Of a DNA stretch of 64,000 nt, positions 25,094-34,015 are shown one piece after another (positions within the stretch are counted from its first letter, which is position 1; each line of letters begins with the position of its first letter). A program made the translations under genes and the position numbers. The stretch is from Zavarzinia marina. GTDB lineage: Bacteria > Pseudomonadota > Alphaproteobacteria > Zavarziniales > Zavarziniaceae. The stretch spans positions 101,039 through 165,038 of the forward strand of contig NZ_JAKGSB010000007.1 in assembly GCF_021568905.1 (NCBI RefSeq), given 5' to 3'. A model generated the notes under the pieces. That model had not been told where the DNA came from, did no database searches, and saw only the letters and a list, made by a program, of their open reading frames with translations.

Positions 25094-26394
25094 TGCCGCC
25101 GGGCCTGATCATCGGGGCGCCGGCCTCGGGCAGCGGCAAGACCACCCTCATGCTCGGCCTGTGCCGGGCCTTCCGCGACCGGGGCCTGACGGTCCAGCCG
25201 TTCAAGAGCGGGCCCGATTATATCGATCCCGCCTTTCACGCCGCCGCCGCCGGCCGACCATCGTTCAATCTCGATTCCTGGGCCATGCCAGCCGATCTGA
25301 TCGCGGGCCTGGCGGCCAAGGGGGCCGACGCCGACCTGATCCTGGCCGAAGGTTCCATGGGCTTCTTCGACGGCGTGGCGGTGCCCGGCGCCATGGGCAT
25401 CGGCGCCGGCGCCGACATCGCCGCCATGACGGGCTGGCCCCTGGTGCTGATCCTCGACGTCTCGGGCCAGGCGCAAACGGCGGCGGCCGTCGCCCTGGGC
25501 TTCGCCCGCTTCCGGCCCGATATCACACTCGCCGGTGTCGTGTTGAACCGGGTGGCTAGCCCCCGTCACGAGACGCTGGTTCGTGCCGGCATGGCGGCGG
25601 CGGGCATTCCGGTGCTGGGTGCCCTGCCCCGGCGCGCCGCCATCGAAGTGCCGGAGCGCCATCTCGGCCTCGTGCAGGCGGAAGAACATGGCGCGCTCGA
25701 GGCACTGATCGCGGATGCCGCCGCTCTCGTCGCCGCCCATGTCGATCTCGACGCCTTGCGAGCGGCAGCGGCGGGATCCCTTACGGCGGGCACGGCGCCA
25801 TTCCCGGCGCCGCCGGGCCAGCGCATCGCCCTGGCGCGCGACGCCGCCTTCTCCTTCGTCTATCCCCATATGCTCGACGCCTGGCACGGCGCGGGGGCGG
25901 AGGTGCTGCCCTTCTCGCCCCTCGCCGACGAAGCACCGGATGAAAGCGCCGACATCGCCTGGCTGCCCGGCGGCTATCCCGAACTCCATGCCGGGCGCCT
26001 GGCCGCCGCGAACCGTTTCAAGGCGGGCCTCCGCCATTTCGCCGAGACCCGGCCGGTTCATGGCGAATGCGGGGGTTACATGGCCATGGGTGCCGCCCTG
26101 ATCGATGCCGACGGCGGGCGGCATGAGATGGCCGGCCTGCTCGGCCTCGTCACCTCCTACGAAAGACGCCGCATGCATCTCGGCTATCGCCGGGCCGTCC
26201 TGCGCCGGGCCATGCCCGGCCACGGGCCGGGGGCCGCGCTGCGCGGTCACGAGTTTCATTATTCGACCGTCATCGAACAGGCGGACGAGCCTTTGGCCGA
26301 GGTGCGGGACGCCAATGGTACCCTGGTCGCGGAGACGGGTTCGCGCCGTGGCCGCGCTACGGGCACCTTCTTTCATCTGATCGCGGGGGCGTGA
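25090..26394 (+). CDS. cobB: hydrogenobyrinic acid a,c-diamide synthase CobB
   Basis: 434 residues from the ATG at 25090 (an ATG at 25093 is also possible). The N-terminal dethiobiotin-synthetase-like domain has [16 protein letters not shown]; a class I glutamine amidotransferase domain follows with [12 protein letters not shown] and the nucleophile Cys in [12 protein letters not shown]. It amidates the a and c side chains using ATP and glutamine, giving the CobN substrate. Confidence 0.96.
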   Translation: MMPPGLIIGAPASGSGKTTLMLGLCRAFRDRGLTVQPFKSGPDYIDPAFHAAAAGRPSFNLDSWAMPADLIAGLAAKGADADLILAEGSMGFFDGVAVPGAMGIGAGADIAAMTGWPLVLILDVSGQAQTAAAVALGFARFRPDITLAGVVLNRVASPRHETLVRAGMAAAGIPVLGALPRRAAIEVPERHLGLVQAEEHGALEALIADAAALVAAHVDLDALRAAAAGSLTAGTAPFPAPPGQRIALARDAAFSFVYPHMLDAWHGAGAEVLPFSPLADEAPDESADIAWLPGGYPELHAGRLAAANRFKAGLRHFAETRPVHGECGGYMAMGAALIDADGGRHEMAGLLGLVTSYERRRMHLGYRRAVLRRAMPGHGPGAALRGHEFHYSTVIEQADEPLAEVRDANGTLVAETGSRRGRATGTFFHLIAGA

Positions 26395-27128
26395 TGACCG
26401 GCTTCGTCTCCTTCGTCTCGGCCGGGCCCGGCGATCCCGAACTGCTGACCCTGAAGGCCGTCGACCGGCTGAAACGCGCCGATGCCGTGCTCTACGACGA
26501 TCTCGCCGCCGGACCGATCCTCGACCATGCGCGGCCGGGGGCCGATCTCGTCGGCGTCGGCAAGCGCGCCGGCCGCGCCTCGCCCCGGCAGGACCATATC
26601 AGCCGCCTGCTGGTCGATTACGCCGCCGGCGGGTTTCGCGTGGTGCGCCTGAAGTCGGGCGACGCCGGTATCTTCGGCCGGCTGGAGGAGGAAGTGCAGG
26701 CCCTGCGCGCGGCCGCCATCCCTTTCGAGATCGTGCCCGGCGTGCCCAGCCCCTGCGCGGCGGCGGCGGGCGCGGGCCTGCCGTTGACCCGGCGCCACGC
26801 CGCGCGGCGCCTGCAATTCGTCACCGGCCACGACGTCTCGGGCCGGCTGCCCAATGATCTCGATATAAGGGCGCTGGCGGACCCCGGCGCCGTGACCGCC
26901 GTCTTCATGGGCAGGCGCACCTTCCCCGGGCTGGCCGCGACCCTGATGGCCGCCGGCCTGCCGGGCGATACCCCGGCCTTGATCGTGGAGGATGCCAGCC
27001 TCGCGACCGAGAAACGGATGCGGACCACCGTCGCCGCCCTTGCCCGCTACCTCGACTCCACCGATCCGGCGGGTGCGGCCCCCGCCCTGATCCTCTATGG
27101 CCCGCTGGCGGAGGGCGATCATGATTGA
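26394..27128 (+). CDS. cobA: uroporphyrinogen-III C-methyltransferase CobA
   Basis: 244 residues from the ATG at 26394 overlapping the cobB stop (a GTG three bases earlier is in frame). SUMT motifs: SAGPGDPELLTLKA, LYDDLA, VRLKSGDAGIFGRLEEE, VPGVPSPCAAAA. It makes precorrin-2, the entry to the corrin and sirohaem branches. No CysG-type dehydrogenase/chelatase domain is fused. Confidence 0.95.
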   Translation: MTGFVSFVSAGPGDPELLTLKAVDRLKRADAVLYDDLAAGPILDHARPGADLVGVGKRAGRASPRQDHISRLLVDYAAGGFRVVRLKSGDAGIFGRLEEEVQALRAAAIPFEIVPGVPSPCAAAAGAGLPLTRRHAARRLQFVTGHDVSGRLPNDLDIRALADPGAVTAVFMGRRTFPGLAATLMAAGLPGDTPALIVEDASLATEKRMRTTVAALARYLDSTDPAGAAPALILYGPLAEGDHD

Positions 27129-27891
27129 TCTCGCGCTGGTCGGCATCGGCACCGGCGATCCGGCCCATCTGACCCTTCAGGCGATCCGCGCCCTCAATCG
27201 CGCCGACCTGATCCTGATTCCGCGAAAGGGCGCCGACAAGGCCGACCTCGCCCAATTGCGCCGGGCGATCCTGGACGAGGTGCTGACCAATCCCGAAACC
27301 CGGATCGGCACCTTCGACCTGCCGGTCCGCGACGCGGCGCGCGCCGACTATCGCGCCGGGGTCGACGACTGGCACGACGCCATCGCCGCGACCTGGGCCG
27401 CAGCGATCGCCGCCCAGCCGGCAGTGAAACGCGTCGCCCTGCTGATCTGGGGCGATCCCGGCCTCTACGACAGCAGCCTGCGCATCGCCGCCCGCCTGTC
27501 GCCGCCGCCCCGGATCGACGTGATCCCCGGCATCACGGCGATCCAGGCCCTGACCGCCGCCCATGCCATCCCCCTGAACGAGATCGGTGCCCCCTTCGTC
27601 GTCACCACCGGCCGGCGGCTGCGCGACGAAGGCTGGCCGCCCGGCGTCGACACGGTGGTGGTGATGCTGGACGGCGAATGTTCCTTCCGCCATCTCGATC
27701 CGGACGGGATCGAGATCTGGTGGGGCGCCTTCCTCGGCATGGCGCAAGCGATCACCCTGGCGGGCCCCCTGGCCGGGACGGCGCCGCGCATCGTGGCGGC
27801 CCGGGCCGAGGCGCGGACCCGCCACGGCTGGATCATGGACGTCTATCTGCTGCGGCGAAGGCCGGCCCGTCCCGGGCTTCCACCAGAATAG
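27121..27891 (+). CDS. cobF: precorrin-6A synthase (deacetylating) CobF
   Basis: 256 residues; the ATG at 27121 overlaps cobA by 8 bp. ALVGIGTGDPAHLTLQAI, LILIPRKGADKADLA, IWGDPGLYDSS and VIPGITAIQALTAAH are CobF motifs. It methylates C1 with loss of acetate, a step specific to the aerobic pathway. Last gene of the operon; its 3' end overlaps the convergent btuF-like gene by 59 bp. Confidence 0.95.
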   Translation: MIDLALVGIGTGDPAHLTLQAIRALNRADLILIPRKGADKADLAQLRRAILDEVLTNPETRIGTFDLPVRDAARADYRAGVDDWHDAIAATWAAAIAAQPAVKRVALLIWGDPGLYDSSLRIAARLSPPPRIDVIPGITAIQALTAAHAIPLNEIGAPFVVTTGRRLRDEGWPPGVDTVVVMLDGECSFRHLDPDGIEIWWGAFLGMAQAITLAGPLAGTAPRIVAARAEARTRHGWIMDVYLLRRRPARPGLPPE

Positions 27892-28672
27892 CGACCGCCT
27901 CCACCATGGCCGGACCGGCGCAGGTCCAGAGCCGGTTGGGCACGCCGATCACCCGCATCTCGAAGGGCAGTTTCCCGAGGATGGGGTGATGCAGCACGTC
28001 CGCCGCCCTGGCCGGTGCCGGATAGGGTTCGCTGTCGACGATCAAGATGTCGGGCCTGAGCGTCACCACCCATTCGAGCGGCAGGCCCGTGTAACCCTCC
28101 AGCCCCGGCGAGGTGCCGAGATTGACGAGCCCGGCCCGGCCGAGCAGCGTATCGACCAGCGTTCCTGCGCCGGCGGTCAACCCGTTCGGGCGCAGCACCA
28201 GGGCCCGAGCACGGTCGCCACGCCGGGGGATGGCATCGAGTCCCGCGCGGATCCCGTCGATCATGGCCTCGCCCCGCTCGGGATGGCCGACGACGGCGGC
28301 GACCTCGCGGATCTGGGCCTCCACCGCCGCGAAACTCGCGGGGACGTCCAGCTCGAGCACCGGAAAATCCAGCTTGCGCAGCAAGGCGACGGTGTTCCGC
28401 GTCGTATGGCGCCCGGCGACGACGAGATCCGGCGCCGCCGTCACCACCTCTTCCGCCAGGCCATGGTTGACCGGCAGCCCTTCCGCCAGATCGGCGACAT
28501 TGGAGATATGCCGGTCCCCGGACAGGAAGGAGACCGAGGCCACCTGATCGCGGTCGGCGAGACGCAGCACCAATTCGTCGGCACAGAGATTCATCGAGAC
28601 GATGCGGGGCCCCGCCAGGGCCGCCGGCCCGAAGGCCAGCAGCCCGACGAGGCCGGCGATCAGCCGCCGCAC
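27833..28672 (-). CDS. exported cobalamin/metal-chelate-binding protein (BtuF-like)
   Basis: The start is a GTG at 28672 after an AGGGG site and gives 279 residues with a signal peptide (RRLIAGLVGLLAFGPAALA, cleavage likely before GPR). Mature part: RIVSMNLCADELVLRLADR, DLVVAGRHTTRN, PDILIVDSEPYP. It is the periplasmic partner of a B12 ABC importer (BtuCD not in this window). It overlaps the upstream gene by 13 bp and lies behind btuB and the riboswitch at 31380-31560, so it is probably B12-repressed. Confidence 0.85.
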   Translation of the reverse strand: MRRLIAGLVGLLAFGPAALAGPRIVSMNLCADELVLRLADRDQVASVSFLSGDRHISNVADLAEGLPVNHGLAEEVVTAAPDLVVAGRHTTRNTVALLRKLDFPVLELDVPASFAAVEAQIREVAAVVGHPERGEAMIDGIRAGLDAIPRRGDRARALVLRPNGLTAGAGTLVDTLLGRAGLVNLGTSPGLEGYTGLPLEWVVTLRPDILIVDSEPYPAPARAADVLHHPILGKLPFEMRVIGVPNRLWTCAGPAMVEAVAILVEARDGPAFAAADRRP

Positions 28673-29235
28673 GGAAAGCCCCTGGCCGTCCGGTCCAGGG
28701 GATCGGGGGCGAGGCCGAGACAGCGCCGGCGCAATTCGTCCCACAGCGCCAGCCGGTCGAAATTCGGCGGCCGCGAGGGTTTCATCGCCGGCGTCAGCAG
28801 GGGATTGGGCAGGAACACCGTCATCTGCTGCTCGCCCGCGCCGTTGAAGAAGCGCAAGCCCCACGAACGCGGCACGCCGTCGGCCGAGAGGTTGCGATAC
28901 ATCTCGGCCCGGGCCGTGCGGCGCCGGGCGGCGAGATCGGCCGGGGTCGGATTGCGCGGGCTGCCCTTGTTCTCGCCGATGCAGAGGTGGAAATGCCACC
29001 TGCCGAAATCGACGGTCAGATAGCCGTCGAACAGGCTGACCTTCTTCGGCGCGGCATCGACCGCGATCTCGAAAACGGCACCCTGCACGCAGGAACCGAA
29101 GACGATCTCGTGCCAATGCTCCTCGAACAGGAAGCGGCACAATTCGAACAGGAAGTCGGGTGCCACGGAAAGAGGGAAGATCTCCACCTTTCCGTTGCCC
29201 GCTTCCTCGACGATGCGGGAGGGGGTCGTGCTCAT
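28660..29235 (-). CDS. conserved protein of cobalamin loci, function unknown
   Basis: 191 residues, soluble, no signal peptide. Motifs visible: WHFHLCIGENKG, ARAEMYRNLS, SWGLRFFNGAGEQQMTVFLPNP. I do not recognise a characterised family. It lies between btuB (9-bp gap) and the BtuF-like gene (overlap), in a unit led by a cobalamin riboswitch, so it probably works in corrinoid uptake or use. Confidence 0.75.
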   Translation of the reverse strand: MSTTPSRIVEEAGNGKVEIFPLSVAPDFLFELCRFLFEEHWHEIVFGSCVQGAVFEIAVDAAPKKVSLFDGYLTVDFGRWHFHLCIGENKGSPRNPTPADLAARRRTARAEMYRNLSADGVPRSWGLRFFNGAGEQQMTVFLPNPLLTPAMKPSRPPNFDRLALWDELRRRCLGLAPDPLDRTARGFPCGG

Positions 29236-29244
29236 GACCGCACC

Positions 29245-31125
29245 TCAGAAGCCGAGACCGAGGCCGAGGTAGCCTGAAATGCCGGGCGTGCCATAGCCCC
29301 AAGTCGCCTCATAGTCCTGATCGAAGAGGTTCTCGACCCGGGCGAACACGGTCATCGTATCCGTGAGCGCGTGCCGGCCATCCAGATTGACCAGCCAATA
29401 GGCCTGCCCCTTGCCATAGCGATCGATCGAATCGCGGTAGTCGACGCCGAGGTCGACGCGGGTTTCGGCGCTGGCCTGCCATCCGAGGGAGACATTGGCC
29501 TGATTGCGCGGCCAATCCTTGAGACGCAGCCCCGTGCCGAGGTTGGTGACGGTCTGGCGCGTATAGGAGGCGCGCAGATCGACCGTCGCCAGGGGGCGGA
29601 CGACCAGTTCGACCTCGCCCCCGCGGGAGCGGGTGCGATCGATGTTCACGTAACCGCCACCATAGCAGAGCGCGGACACCGGCGGGCTGTAGGCCCAATT
29701 GATCTGATCCTCCGTCTCCTGCTGGAAATAGGTGGCGCCGACCATCATGTCACCACCGAGGAAAGCCTGTTCCACGCCGGCATCCCAGCCCTCGCTCTTC
29801 TCCGGCTGCAAGGCCGCGTTGCCGTAGCAGGGATCGAAGCGTTCATAGAGCGACGGCGTCTGCCGGGCCGTGCCATAGCTGGCGTGGAGCCGCGTCGCCG
29901 TCGGCAGCTCATAGGAGGCGCCGATACGCCAGGTCACTTCGTCACCGAAATCCTCGTGATCGTCGAAACGGGCCGTCGCGGTCAGATCCAGCTTGTCGAT
30001 CGGCGTGAACCCGGCGGTGACATAGGCGCCGTAGTTCCAGAATTCATCCTCCATGACGGGCGTCAGGGGGGCGAAGCCCGGGGTGTTCTGTTCGATCCGC
30101 TCCCGCTCGGCGTCGGCGCCGATGTCGAGGTTCAGCCGCTCCGTCGCCGCGAAGAGGGCACGGTAGTCGATCGCCGTCTTGTAACCGTCATAGGTATCGC
30201 CCGCCGTGCCGGCCCCCCAGTATTGGCGCGTATTGACGGCATAGCCGACCCCCAGGGACTGCTGCAGCCGGCCGTCGAAGGCGGTATGGGCGATCCCGGC
30301 GTGTAGCCTCGTCTCGCTCTCGTCGCGGTTCCAGTCGTTGTCGGCGCTCGATGAATCGTAGAACACGTCCTCGCGCATGTAGTTTCCGGAAACATCCAGG
30401 CGCAGGTCGTCCGTGACCTGGTAACCGAAGGCGCCCCCGACCGAATATTGCCGGAAGGGATCGTCCTCGACACCGCCGCGATCCTCGTTGAAGTCGGAAT
30501 AGCCGTCGATCGTGGTGGCGGTCGCGGTCAGCTTGTAGTCGAAGGCCCCGGCGAGCCCGGAGACCGAGGCATTGCCGCGCAGGGTGCCGTAGGATCCGCC
30601 CTCGACATAGGCATTGGCGCCGAAGGGCCTGGTCGGGCGTCTGGTCGTGATGTTGATCACGCCGCCGCCGGCATCGGCGCCGAAACGTCCCGGTTGCGGG
30701 CCGCGCAGCACCTCGATCCGCTCGACATCCGCCATGTTCAATTCGCTGATCGCATATTGCGATTGCGCCTGGGAGGTGTCGCTGACCTCGACCCCGTCGA
30801 TGAAGACGCGGACGTTGCGCGGCCCGAGACCACGAATGGTGACCGAGCCCGGCAGGCCCAGGCCCCGCTGGCCCGACAGGGTGACACCGGGCACCAGGCG
30901 CAGGGCATCTTCGAGCCGGCGGATCTGGCGGGCTTCGATCTCTTCGGCGGTGACGACCGAAACCGCGGTGGTGGCCGCTTCCTGCGCCACCCCCGAACCG
31001 GCGTCGGCCCGGGCCGTCACCTCGACCGTGGGCAGCACGGTCACCTCCTCCTCGGCACGCGCCGAGACGGCCATCGCGGGAAGCGACAGCAGGACCAGGC
31101 ATCCGCCCGTTTTGAACCAATCCAT
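29245..31125 (-). CDS. btuB: TonB-dependent vitamin B12 receptor BtuB
   Basis: 626 residues from the ATG at 31125 (GAAGGGG site). Signal peptide (LVLLSLPAMAVSARA), then a TonB-box-like VLPTVEVTA, plug domain (VSVVTAEEIEARQIRRLEDA, ITIRGLGPRNVRVFIDGVE, IEVLRGPQPGRFGADAGGGV) and a beta-barrel ending in GYLGLGLGF with a terminal Phe. The riboswitch directly upstream supports B12 or another corrinoid as the ligand. Confidence 0.92.
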   Translation of the reverse strand: MDWFKTGGCLVLLSLPAMAVSARAEEEVTVLPTVEVTARADAGSGVAQEAATTAVSVVTAEEIEARQIRRLEDALRLVPGVTLSGQRGLGLPGSVTIRGLGPRNVRVFIDGVEVSDTSQAQSQYAISELNMADVERIEVLRGPQPGRFGADAGGGVINITTRRPTRPFGANAYVEGGSYGTLRGNASVSGLAGAFDYKLTATATTIDGYSDFNEDRGGVEDDPFRQYSVGGAFGYQVTDDLRLDVSGNYMREDVFYDSSSADNDWNRDESETRLHAGIAHTAFDGRLQQSLGVGYAVNTRQYWGAGTAGDTYDGYKTAIDYRALFAATERLNLDIGADAERERIEQNTPGFAPLTPVMEDEFWNYGAYVTAGFTPIDKLDLTATARFDDHEDFGDEVTWRIGASYELPTATRLHASYGTARQTPSLYERFDPCYGNAALQPEKSEGWDAGVEQAFLGGDMMVGATYFQQETEDQINWAYSPPVSALCYGGGYVNIDRTRSRGGEVELVVRPLATVDLRASYTRQTVTNLGTGLRLKDWPRNQANVSLGWQASAETRVDLGVDYRDSIDRYGKGQAYWLVNLDGRHALTDTMTVFARVENLFDQDYEATWGYGTPGISGYLGLGLGF

Positions 31126-31379
31126 GACAAACCCCTTCAGGGTCGGGCAGGACACATGGCGGATCCCGTTCGGGCGCACGCGTCCTGCCCCGTCCACGCA
31201 AGCGGACAGACGACAGACGGACGTCGCCACGGACCGGGTTACACGGCCCGACGAGGGATGCCGAAGCGGACAGGACGGAATTCCGGGCCGGCCGCGGCAA
31301 CGTCGATGGACGCATCACTGCTACGGATTGGCCCGCCACCTCCGGTTCACCCGACCGGCGGTAAAGTGATGCCCTCGAT

Positions 31380-31560
31380 GGCAGGTCTCCTGGCTCGCGG
31401 ATCCTCGTATCGCCCCGTCTTCCCGGCCGGCCCGAAGGCGCGCGACCAGTGACATGGGGGACGAACTCACCGCTTACAGTTGCGGGGACAGCCACGGCTC
31501 GACGGCATGATCGCCGCCTTCCGTCGTTCCCTTTTAATCCCGGCCCGAACAGGCCATGGA
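31380..31560 (-). ncRNA. cobalamin riboswitch 3 (leader of btuB)
   Basis: On the minus strand: GATTAAAAGGGAACGACGG, GCTGTCCCCGCAACTGTAAG, TCACTGG, GGGAAGACGGGGCG, GCGAGCCAGGAGACCTGCC. It ends about 255 bp before the btuB ATG. Together with riboswitch 4 and the promoter region it fills the 893-bp gap between btuB and the DUF4198 gene; the remaining ~170 bp next to each gene show no further feature I can name. Confidence 0.94.
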
Positions 31561-31577
31561 ACCACCGAAGCGGCGCA

Positions 31578-31606
31578 ATCTTGATCAGCCGCCACGATCC
31601 CGTCAA
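31578..31606 (-). promoter_or_regulatory. putative sigma-70 promoter for the btuB unit
   Basis: On the minus strand TTGACG (31606-31601), 17-bp spacer, CAAGAT (31583-31578), ending ~20 bp before the riboswitch. The -10 box is weak; position supports it. Confidence 0.4.
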
Positions 31607-31668
31607 CGGGGAATTCGCAAATCGCTTGACAGGCGACGCGCCGATGCGGGACACCAAGGGCGCGCATG

Positions 31669-31844
31669 GTTGCCCCGGCGCCGGAACGCCGGGCATTAAA
31701 AGGGAACACGGTGCGGTCCTTCCCGGACCAAGGCCGTGGCTGCCCCCGCAACTGTAAGCGGCGAGCCTTCGCCCGAAACGCCACTGGCCGCCAGGCCGGG
31801 AAGGCGGGCGAGAAGCGACGACCCGCGAGCCAGGAGACCTGCCC
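31669..31844 (+). ncRNA. cobalamin riboswitch 4 (leader of the cobalt importer)
   Basis: Plus strand: GCATTAAAAGGGAACACGG, GGCTGCCCCCGCAACTGTAAG, GCCACTGG, GGGAAGGC, ACCCGCGAGCCAGGAGACC. It is a close match to the consensus, back to back with riboswitch 3 and about 175 bp before the DUF4198 gene. A TTGACA at 31626 may be part of its promoter. Confidence 0.95.
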
Positions 31845-32018
31845 CGCGCACGGATGCAAAACCGCATCCACGACCGTAACCGGGCGCCGGGGTGAGCGTC
31901 TGGCGGTGAGACGGGCCGGTCGCGCTTCCCCGCGCCCGACGTCCGTCTCGGCGCCGAACTTTCCCTGTCGACCTTTCCACGACGCTTCCCATGCCGGGAG
32001 GCCTGGGAGAGACGACAC

Positions 32019-32816
32019 ATGAATTTCCGCAATCTCGTCCTCGCGAGCATCGTCGCCGCGTCGCCCCTGGCGGCGCCGGCCGCCGAGGCACATTTCCAAC
32101 TGATCTACAGCGAGAACAGCCAGATCGACAGGCCGGGCGACGTGCCCCTGAAGCTGGTCTTCTGGCACCCGTTCGAAAACGGCCACGTCATGGACATGGG
32201 CAAGCCCATCGCCTTCTACGCCGTCAGCCACGGCGAGAGGATCGACCTCATGGACCGCCTGAAGGAAGCGACCTTCACCGGCAGCGAAAATGCCGCCGCC
32301 GCTTTCGACGCGACCGTGCCGGTGAAACGCGCCGGCGATTACATCCTCGTCCTCGAACCCGCCCCCTATTACGAGGAGAGCGAGGACATCTACATCCAGC
32401 AGATCACCAAGGCCTATCTGAACCGAAGCGAACTGCCGACCGACTGGACGGAACCCCAGGGGCTGCCGACCGAAATCCTGCCCCTGAACAAGCCGACCAA
32501 CATCATCGCCGGCTCGACCTTCACCGGCCGCGTGCTGGCCGAGGGCGAGCCGGTCGCCGGCGCCGAGATCGAGATCGAATATATGGCGGCCGAGCCGGAC
32601 ATGGCGACGAGCACCCCGAAGACGCCGACCGCCGGGCCCATGAAGGGCGGCGCCGTTGTCGCCATCTCGGACGCGAACGGTTACTTCACCTTCGGCATCC
32701 CGAAGGCCGGCTACTGGGGCTTCGCCGCGCTCGGCGCCGGCCCCGCGACGGAACATGAAGGCAAGGAACTGAGCCAGGACGCGGTGATCTGGATCCGCGC
32801 CTACGACATCGAATAG
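32019..32816 (+). CDS. DUF4198 periplasmic protein of a cobalt/nickel importer (NikK-like)
   Basis: 265 residues with a signal peptide (LVLASIVAASPLAAPAAEA) so that the mature protein starts AHFQLIYSE, placing a His at the new N-terminus. The C-terminal part (IIAGSTFTGRVLAEGEPVAGAEIEIE) is a beta-sandwich typical of DUF4198. Relatives accompany ECF-type Ni/Co importers as extracytoplasmic components. Being first behind riboswitch 4, this one most likely serves cobalt. Confidence 0.8.
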   Translation: MNFRNLVLASIVAASPLAAPAAEAHFQLIYSENSQIDRPGDVPLKLVFWHPFENGHVMDMGKPIAFYAVSHGERIDLMDRLKEATFTGSENAAAAFDATVPVKRAGDYILVLEPAPYYEESEDIYIQQITKAYLNRSELPTDWTEPQGLPTEILPLNKPTNIIAGSTFTGRVLAEGEPVAGAEIEIEYMAAEPDMATSTPKTPTAGPMKGGAVVAISDANGYFTFGIPKAGYWGFAALGAGPATEHEGKELSQDAVIWIRAYDIE

Positions 32817-32827
32817 GGGCGGCGCAC

Positions 32828-33451
32828 ATGCATATCGTCGACGGCGCGCTCTCCACCCCGGTCGTGATCGGCGGCACGCTGCTCGCCGTCGGCGGCATCG
32901 CGCTGGGCTTGCGCAAACTGCCGATGGAGAAGATCCCGGTGGCGGGCGTGCTGTCCGCCACCTTTTTCGTCGCCTCCCTGGTGCATGTCCCGATCGGGCC
33001 GTCGTCGGTCCATCTGATCATGAACGGGCTGGCCGGGCTGGTGCTCGGCTGGGCCGCCTTTCCGGCGCTCTTCGTCGGGCTGCTGCTGCAGGCGGTGTTC
33101 TTCGGTTTCGGCGGCCTGACCGTGCTCGGCGTCAATACGCTCGACATCGCGCTGCCCGCGGTGATCGTCCATTACCTCTGCCTGCACGGCGTGCGCGCCG
33201 CCTCCCCCGCCGTCGCGGCCATCTGGGGCGCCGTCGGCGGCGGGCTGGCGATCGCGCTCACCACCGGCTGCGTCGCCGTCGCGCTGGCGCTTTCGGGCGA
33301 GGAATTCGTGCCCGCCGCCCGTCTCGTCTTCTTCGCCCATATCCCGATCATGGCGGTCGAGGCCGTCTTGTCCGCCGCCGCCGTCTATCTGGCCCGCAAG
33401 GTGAAGCCCGAACTCTTCGGCGTGCTGGCGGTCCCTGGAGGTCGCTCATGA
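32828..33451 (+). CDS. cbiM: cobalt ECF transporter substrate-specific component CbiM
   Basis: 207 residues, about 6-7 membrane helices. It begins MHIVDGALS; the N-terminal Met-His with the following residues is the metal-binding site in CbiM/NikM. Further CbiM blocks are HVPIGPSSVHLIMNGLAGL and FFGFGGLTVLGVNT. It is the S component that captures Co2+. It overlaps the next gene by 4 bp. Confidence 0.95.
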   Translation: MHIVDGALSTPVVIGGTLLAVGGIALGLRKLPMEKIPVAGVLSATFFVASLVHVPIGPSSVHLIMNGLAGLVLGWAAFPALFVGLLLQAVFFGFGGLTVLGVNTLDIALPAVIVHYLCLHGVRAASPAVAAIWGAVGGGLAIALTTGCVAVALALSGEEFVPAARLVFFAHIPIMAVEAVLSAAAVYLARKVKPELFGVLAVPGGRS

Positions 33452-34008
33452 GAACTGCCATGCTTTCCCTCCTCCTCGCGTTTCTCGTGGCGTCCGCGCC
33501 GGCCCAGGCGCACAAGGTCATCGCCTCCGTCTTTCCGAGCGGCAGCGCCATCGAAGGCGAGATCGGCTTTTCCAACGGCGACATGGCGACGAACCAGCTG
33601 GTGGAGATCTTCGACGGCGCCGGCACCAGGATCGGCGAGACCCATACGGACGACGACGGTTTCTTCACCTACACGCCGACACAGGCCGTGACCCATGTCT
33701 TCAAGGCCAATATGGGGGCCGGTCACGTCGCCGAAGTGGTGATGGATGCGGCCGAGATCGCCGCCATCATGGGCAAGGCGGCGCCGGCCGACGCCCCGCC
33801 GGCCGCGGCCGCCGCCACCGTCGAGGGCACAGCCCTTTCCGAGGCGATCGCCGCCGCCGTCCGGGACGAGATCCGCCCGCTGCGCCGGGAAATCGACGCC
33901 TATAAGGAAAAGAACGACCTTCAATCCGTCCTCGGCGGCATGGGTTACATCGCCGGCCTGTTCGGGCTCGGCTTCTTCCTGGCGGCGCGGCGCCGGCTCC
34001 AGGCCTGA
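33448..34008 (+). CDS. CbiN/NikL-like accessory component of the cobalt importer
   Basis: 186 residues: N-terminal signal (LLLAFLVASAPAQA) followed by mature HKVIASVFPSG, a carboxypeptidase-like beta domain (FSNGDMATNQLVEIF, TDDDGFFTYTP), an Ala-rich linker, and one C-terminal membrane helix (GYIAGLFGLGFFLAA). This is the architecture of NikL, which replaces CbiN/NikN in some systems. Position between cbiM and cbiQ supports the role. Confidence 0.8.
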   Translation: MRTAMLSLLLAFLVASAPAQAHKVIASVFPSGSAIEGEIGFSNGDMATNQLVEIFDGAGTRIGETHTDDDGFFTYTPTQAVTHVFKANMGAGHVAEVVMDAAEIAAIMGKAAPADAPPAAAAATVEGTALSEAIAAAVRDEIRPLRREIDAYKEKNDLQSVLGGMGYIAGLFGLGFFLAARRRLQA

Positions 34009-34015
34009 GGCCGCC

